Notes under the pieces: model-generated
Told to the model about the DNA's origin: nothing
The model's database searches: none
What the model saw: the letters and a program-made list of their open reading frames with translations, nothing else
In this document: piece after piece, positions 1-9,615 of the stretch
Numbering within the stretch: the stretch's first letter is position 1
Layout of the letters: each line of letters opens with the position of its first letter
Translations under genes and position numbers: made by a program
Origin: Chlorella sorokiniana
Taxonomy: Eukaryota; Chlorophyta; Trebouxiophyceae; Chlorellales; Chlorellaceae
DNA: 64,000 nucleotides
Assembly (NCBI GenBank): GCA_025917655.1
Contig: CP084615.1
Span: 434,001 to 498,000, forward strand
Direction of reading: 5' to 3'

Positions 1-56
1 TCGTGGCTCGTGCACAAACGCAGCTGCCAGCGGAACCTATCTTGTCGGTCCCAGAG

Positions 57-2826
57 ATGGAGGAGCCCCTGCTGCCGGAGGGGGCGGCCAGCGACGGCTG
101 TGTAACCGATGACTCGCCGGCGCCGGGTGCAGCCGCGGCGGAGACCAAGCGGTGCGGTCCTTCTGCTGCCCCCGTGCCTGATCGCAGCACGGGCGGTTTC
201 CACACTTCCATCAGTGTCCATGAGCTCTTCGACTCACTTGTGTATGGCCCCGCCGCAGCATTTTGGGCATCGGGGCCCCATGGTTCTCGAGGAAGTCGTG
301 ACGTATGCGTCCAACCTGGTCGCCCTAGGCATGGTGGGCCGCCTGGGGGCCTTCCCGATGGGCACCTTCTCCCTGGCACACAGCTTCACCAACATCACAG
401 GTGAGCCGGGAGGGGGAGCGGCGGGACAGTGATTGACTGCCGACGCCCTCCCCAGCTCGCACGAACAGCGCCCCCTGGGGGCACAGGCACAAAGGCACCA
501 GCCACGCTGCAGGGTTCCTGGTAACGCCACAACGCGGCAGTGCCTCGTGGCCCGCAGGCATCGCGCTGGTCAATGGGTTGAGCGCGGCCGTGGACACGGC
601 TGGCTCCCAGGCGCACGGCAGCCGCTCCTATGAAGCCATCGGGCTGGTGCTTCAGCGCGCCCTGGCCCTCTCCCTCGCCGCCTGCGTGCCGCTGCTGGCG
701 CTGTACGGCGCCGCGCGGGGCCCGTGCTGCGCGCGCTGGGCCAGCAGGCTGAGCTGGCGGGGGCGGCGGCGCGCTACGTCCGCATCTTTGCGCCGGTCGT
801 GCCGCTGCACGCCGCCAACAGCTGCCTCTACCGCACGCTGGCCTGCCAGGGTGGGTTGGGTGGTTTGGGCTTGGAGGATGGGTGCGTGAGCGGGTGTTAG
901 TGTGTCAAGGTGGGGGCAAGGAAGGCGGCGTATGATTGTCGTCGGCATGTCAGGCTGGCAAGTGGCGCGCACTTCCCGTTCCTGCCCCCACACAGGCATG
1001 CAGCTTTCCGTCACGGAGACAGCCGCCCCACACGCCCTCCCTCCGCTGAGGCTCACGCTGTCGCTGCTGCGCTGCGCCTGCAGGCGCCACCAGCTACGTG
1101 CTGGCCGCGGGGCTGGTGCTCTTTGCCGCCACCGCCCCCACCCACTGGCTGCTCATCTTCCGCCTCGGCCTGGACGGCTCCGCCCTGGCCTGCCTGGCCC
1201 TGGAGGCCCTCTACCTGGCCTGCATGGTCGCGCTGTGCGCGCTGCACAACGCGTGGCGGCCGCCCGACCAGCGCTGGTGGCGGGGCTGGAGCGCCGCCGC
1301 GCTGCGCGGCACGCGCCCGTTCCTCAAGCTGGCCGCCGCCGCCACCGCCATGATCGTGGCAGACTGGTGGCTCTACGACATACTCACTCTGCTGGCCGGT
1401 GAGGCTGTAGGTGCAACAAGGGGCGGGGGTGGGTTGTGGGTGGGCGAGGGGGCCATGGCAGGCTGGGTGCCCCTGCTTTCGACAGGCCGGGGCGTGCCTG
1501 GCGGCCTTCCCTGGAAGCAGCAGGTGGGCATGCGACATCCTGCCCCCCGCGTTGGCGGCTGCTGCAGGCCTGCTGCCCTCGCCGGACGTGCCGCTGTCTG
1601 CCACCAGCGTGATTTACTCCATACTGACCATGGGTGGGCCAACACAGGGCCTGGGCCGCCTGCATGGCGGCCAGGAAGGCAGCTCAGCGGTGCTGTCGGG
1701 GTTTGTGATAGGAGTGAGCGCCCGGCGGCGGCACCGCTGCCAAGCTGGTCCTGGATGCGTTGCAGCCCCAACCCCAACCATCTCACCCCTCATCCCCCAA
1801 AACCCACCGCCAATATCCCTCGCAGTTTTCATGGTGCCCTACGGGCTCGGCTACGCCGCTGGGGCGCGGGTGGGGCACCTGCTGGGCGCGCTGCAACCCC
1901 GCCGCGCCAAGCTGGCAGGTGCGGCAGTCGCTGCCAAGTGCGGCCTGGGCACAGAAAGCTGGGGCGGACCGCAGCCTTTGCAGCCTGGGCTCTGCCTGTG
2001 CTCGACGTTGCAACGTGGTGCCTGCTTGCTTTGTGGAGCTGTTCCTGTTCCTCTGCGTTGGACTGCTACCACTAAACCTGCTGGGCCCCGCTCCTGCCAA
2101 TTCCAAGCCCTGCAGCCGAGGCAGGCACGGCGATGGGCCTCGCTGTTGTCGCCCTTGCTTCCCTCCTCCTTCTGCTGCTGCGCCGCCACGCCGCCGCCTT
2201 GTTCACCACCGATCCTGCCGTGCTGGAGGCGTGCAGCGGGCTGATGCTGCCGCTAGCAGCGCTGCTGATAAGTGAGCTGGGTGTGGCGGGTGTTGACTGA
2301 GTGTTAACTGTGTACCGAGGGCGTTTAAAACTGGCTGATGAGGATGCTACCATACCCTGTGTGCTGCATCTCCTCTTGGGGGCAGAACAGCCTACTGAGT
2401 GTCCCTTTGGGAGTTCTTGCCCCGCCTCATCCAACCTTTGATTCCCTCCCCATCCACCAAACCGCAGCCAACGGCATCGTCGCAACGCAGAGCGGCGTGC
2501 TGCACGGCACAAGGCGGCAGGTGGCGGGGGCCGCCGTGAACGGCTGCGCCAGCTACCTGCTGGGCCTGCCCCTCATGCTGCTGCTGGCGTTCCGGCTGGG
2601 GCAGGGGGTGCAGGGGCTGTGGTGGGGCATCGGCGCCTCCTCGGCGCTGCAAGCCGGCGTTCTCCTGGCCGTCGTATCGCGCCTGGACTGGCAGGCGGAG
2701 GCGCAGCGTGCGGTGCGGCTCGTGCGGCACCTGTCCAAGCCGCACCTGGCTGCAGCAGCTGCCGCCGAGGCGGGGCTGGATGCTGCAGGCGAAGAAGTGC
2801 TGCCTCCCACGCTGAGGGGCGTGTAG
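57..2826 (+). CDS. MATE-family multidrug/toxin efflux transporter
   Basis: This protein belongs to the MATE family, proton- or cation-driven exporters of small organic compounds with 12 membrane helices. Exon 1 starts at the ATG at 57 with the plant-like MEEPLL opening and carries the first helix (GPMVLEEVVTYASNL, then GMVGRLG). Later exons match MATE order: 558-850, 1084-1398, 1568-1633, 1826 to about 1918, about 2138-2271 and about 2466-2826. They contain hallmark stretches such as ALVNGLSAAVDTAGSQAHG, FMVPYGLGYAAGARVGHLLG and ANGIVATQSGVLHGT. Introns are GT-AG and mostly phase 1. Two places need a one-base correction to keep frame: the C4 run at 276-279 and around 710-725. The frame is open upstream to the window edge, so a longer N-terminus cannot be excluded. 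Substrate and membrane are unknown. Confidence 0.88.
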
Positions 2827-3348
2827 AGCGGCGTGGCGGCGCCGGCGGCGGATCACCCTGCTCGACGAGCCGGCGAGACACTGTTGTTACAGATGCGCCT
2901 TGCAAGGGACGCTTGGCATCTATGTGCATGCAACACTCAACATACGGCTTCTAGAAGCAGCCTCAATGGGACACAGACACGTGAGACTAGTGCCACGCCA
3001 GTGCTGGCTGCTTGTGCAGCAAGGCTGCATAGGCAGTAGGCTGCTGGTACGGCGCGGGCTCACAGCAACACTCTGGGAAAAATGGTCACTGGCGGTAGTT
3101 ATTTGGGGCGGGTGGCTGCAGGGGTCTGCACGTTACCTGTCACAAGCTGGTTGGAACAGGAGGTGGGGGTCACCGATTTTCCATCCCCAGTGCTGTTATT
3201 AACTGCATGGCGGCACAGCCAGCCTGGCGTTCTGGCCAACACGCTGGGCCTTACGCCCAATTGGCAAGCTGAGCGCTGCGGCAGCGCTGGGCTGTCGGGC
3301 ATGAGGTGGCTGCCAGCGTGGCGCCGCTGCTGACGTGCAGCTCTCTCA
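2827..3348. other. Convergent intergenic region, MATE / ferritin
   Basis: This region should hold the 3' untranslated ends of two converging genes. I see no conserved coding stretch. A TGTAA poly(A)-type signal lies on the minus strand at 2887-2891, suitably placed for ferritin, although it implies a 3' UTR of about 460 bases. Confidence 0.4.
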
Positions 3349-6107
3349 TCACGCCGAGGTGGCCCTGGCCCTGATTTCCTCCTCATAGAGCTCGTGGTCA
3401 AAGTGCCACACGCCTGCGAGGGAGCAGCGACGCAGGGGGCGCAGGCAGCTGGAACGGCGGGAAGGCACGCGGGAGCCGTTGCCTGAACGGCAGTGCAAGC
3501 ATTCCATCCGCGTGCAAGCATTCCATCCGCCAGCGGTGGGGGGCTACATAATCGACGAAATGTGCCAGAGGGGATGGCCTGGGGGCCTTCCAGGCCTTCC
3601 AGCAGCCCCAAACTTGACCAGTCGGTGCAACTGGCATTGAGCTGCTCATGCTGAGAAGGGCAGCATGAGGAGAGGATGGCCCTTGCCATCGACAGGCCAA
3701 AGAACGCAGCTGGGCGCCCGCGGGGCGACAATGGCACAGGGCCCGCAACAGGACTCGCAGCGCCATGGCTGGCTGCCTGACCCCACGCCTCGCCCTCCTG
3801 CCATTGCCTTAGATCAGCTCACTTGCTAAGCCGCGCCCCCCCCCCCCCGCAACACCCTCCTGCCATCGCTTTAGATCAGCTCACTTGCTAAGCCCCCCCC
3901 CCCATCCCAACACCCCACACCCCACCCCAACACACCCAACACACCCATCCACCCACCCACCACCCACACTCACCGTGGCCCTTGCCAACGCGCCGCAGCT
4001 GCGCCACGTAGTCAGCGGCCTTCTTAATGTCCTCCACCTGCGGTGTGGGTATGGTTAGTGTGCAGGTAAGCGTGCAGGTGAACGGGCAATTGGGTAAGCA
4101 AACGAGCGGTCAGGAAGCATCATAACACACAGAGGGTGATGGGCGCCAAAACCAACCGAAATCAGCTGCTGCGATACGGGATGCGCGAGCCCTGCTGTTG
4201 CTGCTTGGCAAAGCTGTGCAGTCCCAACTGGCCAGCCGGGGATGCTCACGACGCACACCCTGAACATTTTTGAACCCAAACACCCTGTCGCCCCACTGCC
4301 CCACATTTGCAAATCCCCCCTCCCCCCTCCCCACACCCCACCTGCTCCTGCAGCATATCCTCCACGTACTGAGTCAGCTGCGGGTCGCCGTTCTTCTCAA
4401 CCACCTGGCAATGTGGAGAGGAAGAAGGCGCGCGTGTGCGTGTTGGTGGGAGGGCGGTGGGTGGGGATACAGCATGCGCAGGTGTGTGGGCATGACACTA
4501 AACATCCACAGGGATTGCACGGCGCCCCCAGCCAGGGGCGCGCGTAGCATAGATGCTGAAACTGCAAGCTCGGCCCACCTCCCAGAGCGCCAGCAGCTTC
4601 TCAAAGTTGAGCTTCTCCAGCGAGAGGGCCAGCTCCATGCCATACAGCGCATCGCCTGCGGGAACGGCGATGCAATAGTCGTGAGCGGCGACTTTGCCCA
4701 GGCAGTGCCTGTTCCACCAGACACAGGTGCAGGCCTGGTGCCGGCGCCGCGCAGGCCTGCTGCAAGGTGCCTCAGGAGCTTCACCGTCCTCGCTTCCTCC
4801 CTGTTAGCTTACGCGCTGCTCAACCCGCGCAACAAGCAGCGACACAGGCAGCAGCTCGCGGTGCCCAAGGCTAGGACTCTCGGCGTGCGGGCGCCACAAC
4901 CTCTGTTGGGTGCGTGGCACCCGGCCCGCCGGCCCTCCCCAAGCAGAGCCAAGGCACGACTGCGTTGGCTGCTTGCGATGCAAGCAACACAAAGCACACC
5001 CTTGTCTGGATGGTCGTACTCGGTCTCGGGCATGACGATGGCGTTGAGGCGCACCCGCCCGCCGCGCGTGTTCTGCAGGTCGATCAGCTTCTGCCGGAGG
5101 GAAGGGGCGAGGGGCGAGGGGGCTGGGACGGCGGCTGGGAGGTTGCAGGCTGGAGGGCAGCTGAGGCAGAGCCTGTGCGGCAGCAGCCAGCACCGCCGCA
5201 GGTCAAGCGCAGCATGGGCAGCCGGCACGGATGACGGCGGGCTGGGGCTGCAAGCGGGGCGTGCGGCTGTGTGTGCCTGCGCGTGCTCCCGCTCCTCCAG
5301 GGATGAGTGGCGAAAGTAGTGGGCAAAGCCGGGCAGGGACACCGAGTCGCGATCAAAGTAGCAGGACATGGAGTGGTAGACTGCGGGACAAGGGGCGGTA
5401 CACGTGAGCGGCGGGCAGCCTCCCTCGTGCCAGCTCTCAGCGCAGGTGGGCGGCAGGGCGGGCAGGGGCCCTGGCGGCGGACGCAGCAGGCTCCCGCAAC
5501 GAGCGGTGCAGCTACTTCCCCAACAACCCCACTCGTCGCCTTTTACAAGACAAACTGCGTGCTGTGCTTCGACACTGCAGCCGACCCACCCACCGTAGGA
5601 GATGTTGTACTCGATGTTGATCTGCTCGTTGATGGCGCCCTCGGCCTTGGAGGTGAAGGTGGCGGCGCGCGCAAACGAGTCCTGGCGCTGCCGCCGCTCT
5701 GGGCGGTGGAGGCGAGCACGGGGGCCACCTGGGAGGGTGGCAAGAAGTAGAATATGCGTTTCAGGTGAAGGAATGTGGGCTATCAGGTAAAGAGCGAATT
5801 GCTTTGGGTTGTTTGGGAGCAGCACTGGGAAGCAGGAGCGCGAGCAGCGGCACCGCCCAGGCAAACAACCCTAGCTTCATGCCCACTCCCAGGGCTCGCG
5901 GCAGTGCGGCAGCGAGCACCTCTTTAAAGGGCTGGAAACTTATGCCCGTCACGACATCTTGTTTCTCCTGCGCGGCGCAAATCACGAAACGGAGAGCGCC
6001 GGTGGCAGGTTGAACCCGCCCAATAAGGCCCTGCCTAAGCCGCGTGGTGCTCGAGACCACGTAATTCTGCCCTCAAGGGCGCCGCGCGGCTTGATTGAGG
6101 CCTGCAT
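3349..6107 (-). CDS. FER: Ferritin, plant-type, probably plastid-targeted
   Basis: Ferritin subunit that forms the 24-mer iron-storage shell and oxidises Fe(II). Read on the minus strand, successive exons give the whole ferritin fold: the plant extension GISFQPFKE, then [96 protein letters not shown] and [20 protein letters not shown]. The last exon is [15 protein letters not shown], with the stop at 3349-3351. Ferroxidase-centre Glu and His residues (ExxH in SLEEREHA, Glu in GMELAL) are present, so this is an H-type catalytic subunit. The N-terminal stretch is basic and Ser/Thr-rich with a likely cleavage near VICAAQ, as in a plastid transit peptide. The only suitable ATG is at 6105-6107, and reading through needs one extra base in the C3 run at 6070-6072. 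Exon junctions near 5700-5750 are uncertain. Confidence 0.9.
3493..3530. repeat. Perfect 19-bp tandem duplication in a ferritin intron
   Basis: Two exact head-to-tail copies of a 19-base unit (GTGCAAGCATTCCATCCGC) lie at 3493-3511 and 3512-3530, inside the last ferritin intron. Confidence 0.9.
3793..3905. repeat. 40-bp direct repeat, each copy followed by a poly-C tract
   Basis: Two 40-base copies, at 3793-3832 and 3855-3894, differ at two positions. Each is followed by a long C run. They lie in the last ferritin intron and look like a recent segmental tandem duplication of repeat plus C tract. Confidence 0.85.
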
Positions 6108-6404
6108 TGGGTCTCGGAGGTGCTGCCACCGCGAATGGCGAGGGGGAAGGGGACGCGCCTGAATCTGCGCCTCGTTGATGGAGCAGATGGTCGTAACCTC
6201 TTCCCGGCGCTGCGCCACCCCTCGTCATGCAGAAAGGGGTTCATGACATCAGCTGATGTGGCAGGCGGCTACCTGGGCGGCTGGTGGGGAGCAAGCTTTT
6301 GGCACACATTTCCACGGCCTGTTCAGCATCATTGAATCGTTCTTTGCAGCACTCGTATGGTGAATGGTTAGGCATGCGCTTCTGCCTTGCAGCTCGCTCT
6401 TCTG

Positions 6405-9241
6405 TCACTCCTCTGCAGCAGTCTGCCAGCCGCCGCTGGCGCAGCCCAGCCCCTTGCTGCAGTCCTCGGTCAGCCCCCGCAGACACTCGCCCAGCTCGGT
6501 GCAGCGCTGCAGCTCGGCGCGCCAGCGCGGCCAGAACAGCGGCCCCGCATCCGCCGCCAGAAGCTTCTCCTCGACAAACGCCACCGCCAGCGCGGCATCC
6601 GGCAGCGCTTGCGCCACGGCGCTGTGCCGCAGCCGCGCGGAGGCGCACGCCACGCGCGCCAGGCTGGCCATCACACCCTGCTGCGCCTCGTTGCAGGTGC
6701 GCAAGTGCTGGAAGTAAGCGGACAGCAGGGCCCCCGCCTCGGGCGTCAGCGCCGGCTGTGCGGATGCGCGGGCGGTCCGCACGTGGTGCTGAAGTGCAGC
6801 CAGCGCCGCCGCACGGTGCCCTGGCTGGCTGCCTGCAGTGCCGCCTGCATTGACCACGACGCATTGATTTGTGAGCTGGTTGATGCAGCGCGCATGCATT
6901 GCCCGTGTGCATGAAGGTTGCGGGGTGAAGCCCCTCTCAGCGGGCACACGTCCGGATCGAGCGGGCGCCAGCCCAAGCCAGCAGCCAAGCCTCAACCATC
7001 TCACCCGGCGCCTCCGCCGCCCTGCCCAGCAGCAGGCCGTCCACCGCGGCCTCAACCTCCTCCTCCGTCTCCGGCCCCGCCGCCACCAGCAAGTCGTGCT
7101 GCGCCAAGAAGGGCTGCGAGAAGCGGGCGATGACGCGCTCTGTGAGGGACAGCCCGAAGCTGCCCTGCGGGCCGCAGCGCCCGACTTGGTCAGGTCTGCA
7201 GTTGGGCAGAGGTGCAGAGAGGCGGGAACAGAGGTTGAATGTAAGTCGTGCCTGGCCAGGCTCTAATACAGCACAATGCCCGTGTCCTCCGGCCGTCGGT
7301 GTGTCACAACACCGCCTGTCGGCCGCTGCACGCGCTCCACCCACCCTGCTCATGCACCGTTGTCCACACGGTGGCCCCCATCGGCACGCACAGCTCCGGG
7401 CAACCGGGGCGCAACACAGCCCTCCCCCGCCGCCAGCAGCTGTCCCAGGCTGGCTGCGCGCTTTGCGTCCAGCGTGCTGGAGCTCAGCAGCAGCACGCCA
7501 GGCGCCGCCTCGCCCAGCCGCCCTCCCAGGGCCAGCTGCGCCGCCACGCCCAGAGAAGGCTCCGCCCACTTGGCGTCCAGGGCGGGCAGCAGGCAGCGCG
7601 GGTCGGCGGCGGCGGCCGTCACGCTGTGGTCGCACAGCGCCGAGACGACGGCCGCCAAGAAGCGCTGGATGTGCGGCTCAGGCCCCGCCGAGGCCAGCAT
7701 CACGTGCACCTGGCACACGGGATTACGGGACGATGCAATGTAATCAGATCACCCAGCATGCCGCAAGTCGAGCGAAGAAGTCTCGTGCCCGTGCACAGCC
7801 TGCAGTCAGTGCATGGCACTTTCTTGTCTGCATTTAACGCACCTGGTTCCGGCTGGTGGGCACCCGGCGGCGCAGCAGCGCCTGTGGCTCGGGGTCAGTC
7901 TCCCACCGTTCATCCAGCGCAGTGCTGCCCGTCCCCGCAGCAGCAGCGCTCAGCAGCACGCCCAGCTTGAGGAGGGGGCTGGCCGCCAGGGGCAACGCGG
8001 CATCCAGCACCTGAAGCACAGCCTCCAGGCTGCCACCCGCCATGGCCGCCAGGTTGCGCTGTGCGCCAGCACCCAACTCGGAGGCTGAGGACAGCACCAT
8101 GGGGGCAGCACCTCCACATTCAACGCCTCCATCTGCGTGTGGCAAGAACTGAGCTTTCCCCATGTTCAGAGATGCACAGCACGTCAGCACAGAGGAGAGT
8201 GTGTCTCCTGCTGCTGGGACGCGTCTGGGCTGCAGCTACCCTCACCTTGATGCCAAGCGTGACGGGTGCCATGCCCGCCTGGGACCCAGCCATGGCCGCC
8301 CCGCCGCCATAGTACCGCCCGCAGCCAGTTGCCAGCACTCGGTCGCCCACCCTCACCCGTCCGCACAGATCGTCTGCCACATGGAGCGCCAGGGTGGCGT
8401 GCCCCAGGCGGGGCTCCGAGCAGCCAGGCTGCAGCTGCGCGTCGTCAGTCAGGAACACCACTTGTGCCTGGTGGCGCAGAGAGAACAGCGCAACAAGGCA
8501 GGACAGAGTGAATCAGGGGAAGGGGCAGGCGCATTGGGGATGTGGGTGCTGGACATCACTCGATGCAGGCGAAGCAGAGTTGCCGTCACCGTGGGATAAG
8601 ATGCTGGCTGGGCAGCCGGCAGACGCACAGCCTGCACACGATAGCGCTCCTCTCACCGGCACCATCACACGAGCAGTGTCCACCTCCAGCAGCGCTCCGC
8701 CGCAGCATGGGGGCGGCGGCTGTGTGCTGTGCAGGGTGCATGTCTTTGAGCAGCTTGTACATTGGAAAGTGAGCGAGGCTGGCACCATGTAGGGAGCTGA
8801 GGCTGCTGTGCAGACCCCATGGCACGACACAAGCAGGTTTGGGGCACGGCGAAGCAGCTGGAGCGCATCATGCACGCGCAGCTCCGCTGCCGCCATCAGC
8901 TGGCGCGGGCGCAGCCACAAGCGCTGGTCGGCAGTCAGCGCGCCTGCCCGCCCCAGCACAGCGATGGCCGCTTGACGCACCTCTTCTGCACCATTTTAAA
9001 CCATTCTGAGTCGATTGCAAGTAATGCTCGACCTGCAAAGCTCTGCATCGTGAAGGAGTTCACCTGGATCGGTCAAAAGAGCGGCCAACACCTCCGGGTG
9101 CTTCTGGGAGCACGCCAGATCCACCATATCCACGTGCAAGAGCAGGGATCCGTCCCCATGCCGCTGCAGGTTGGCAGACTTCAGCCAGGAGCCCACAGCC
9201 TCGTGCAGCACACTCCAGCCATCATCCCCCATTCCGACCAT
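6405..9241 (-). CDS. MCMDC2: MCMDC2-like protein (divergent MCM paralogue, meiotic recombination)
   Basis: The exons match MCM domain-containing protein 2 in order. From the ATG at 9239-9241 (MVGMGDDGWSVLHEAVG) there is a helical N-terminal region, then a Cys-rich zinc-binding segment near 8700-8790 (TFQCTSCSKTCTL and a later CC pair). Next come the OB-fold with DDLCGRVRVGDRVLATG near 8330-8460 and the helical NLAAMAGGSLEAVLQVLDAA exon. The degenerate ATPase-like region at 7350-7718 includes CQVHVMLASAGPEPHIQRF and GVLLLSSSTLDAKRAASL. The C-terminal helical lid runs over about 7000-7190 and 6405-6780, with the stop at 6405-6407. No Walker A (GxxGxGKS) or Walker B motif is visible, as in animal MCMDC2. 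In animals this family works in meiotic double-strand break repair; an equivalent role here is inference. Confidence 0.75.
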
Positions 9242-9615
9242 TAAATTAAAGAGGTGTGAGCTCGAGGATTGCAGGCGGGGATTGACTGGAGAGGGGTAAC
9301 GAGGAGCACCACTGACATGGAAGTTACGGGCGACAAGGGGCGGGGAAGAAAGCTCCCTTCGGCATGCAATGACATGATTACTCAGTTCTGCTCAGCCAAG
9401 GCAGCCTCAATGCCAACTATGTTACAATGCGAGGAAATCGGAGGGGGTACAATACTTGAAAGAATATACAATAGGGCAGAGGTGTACTTCCCTTGCTTTG
9501 CGATGAGTGCCGCCAAGGAATAGAGAGCTGAAATCGCCAATGCAAAAGGTTGCGAAGGGGCTGGGTGTACAACTTCAATGGGCACGCCCGAGAAGATAAA
9601 CACAGCAGCAGGGAT
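9242..9615. other. Intergenic region, MCMDC2-like / SPPL
   Basis: This holds the promoter side of the MCMDC2-like gene and the 3' UTR of the protease gene, both on the minus strand. A minus-strand TGTAA lies at 9422-9426, about 190 bases past the protease stop. No other coding signal is seen. Confidence 0.5.
9422..9426 (-). terminator. TGTAA poly(A) signal, SPPL gene
   Basis: TGTAA on the minus strand (TTACA on plus) about 190 bases beyond the SPPL stop codon, the usual spacing of the green-algal polyadenylation signal. Confidence 0.5.

Noticed and set aside
4270-5319. A long plus-strand open frame of about 350 codons
   Set aside because: It is antisense to ferritin exons and crosses ferritin splice sites. 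Composition is that of a shadow frame in GC-rich DNA.
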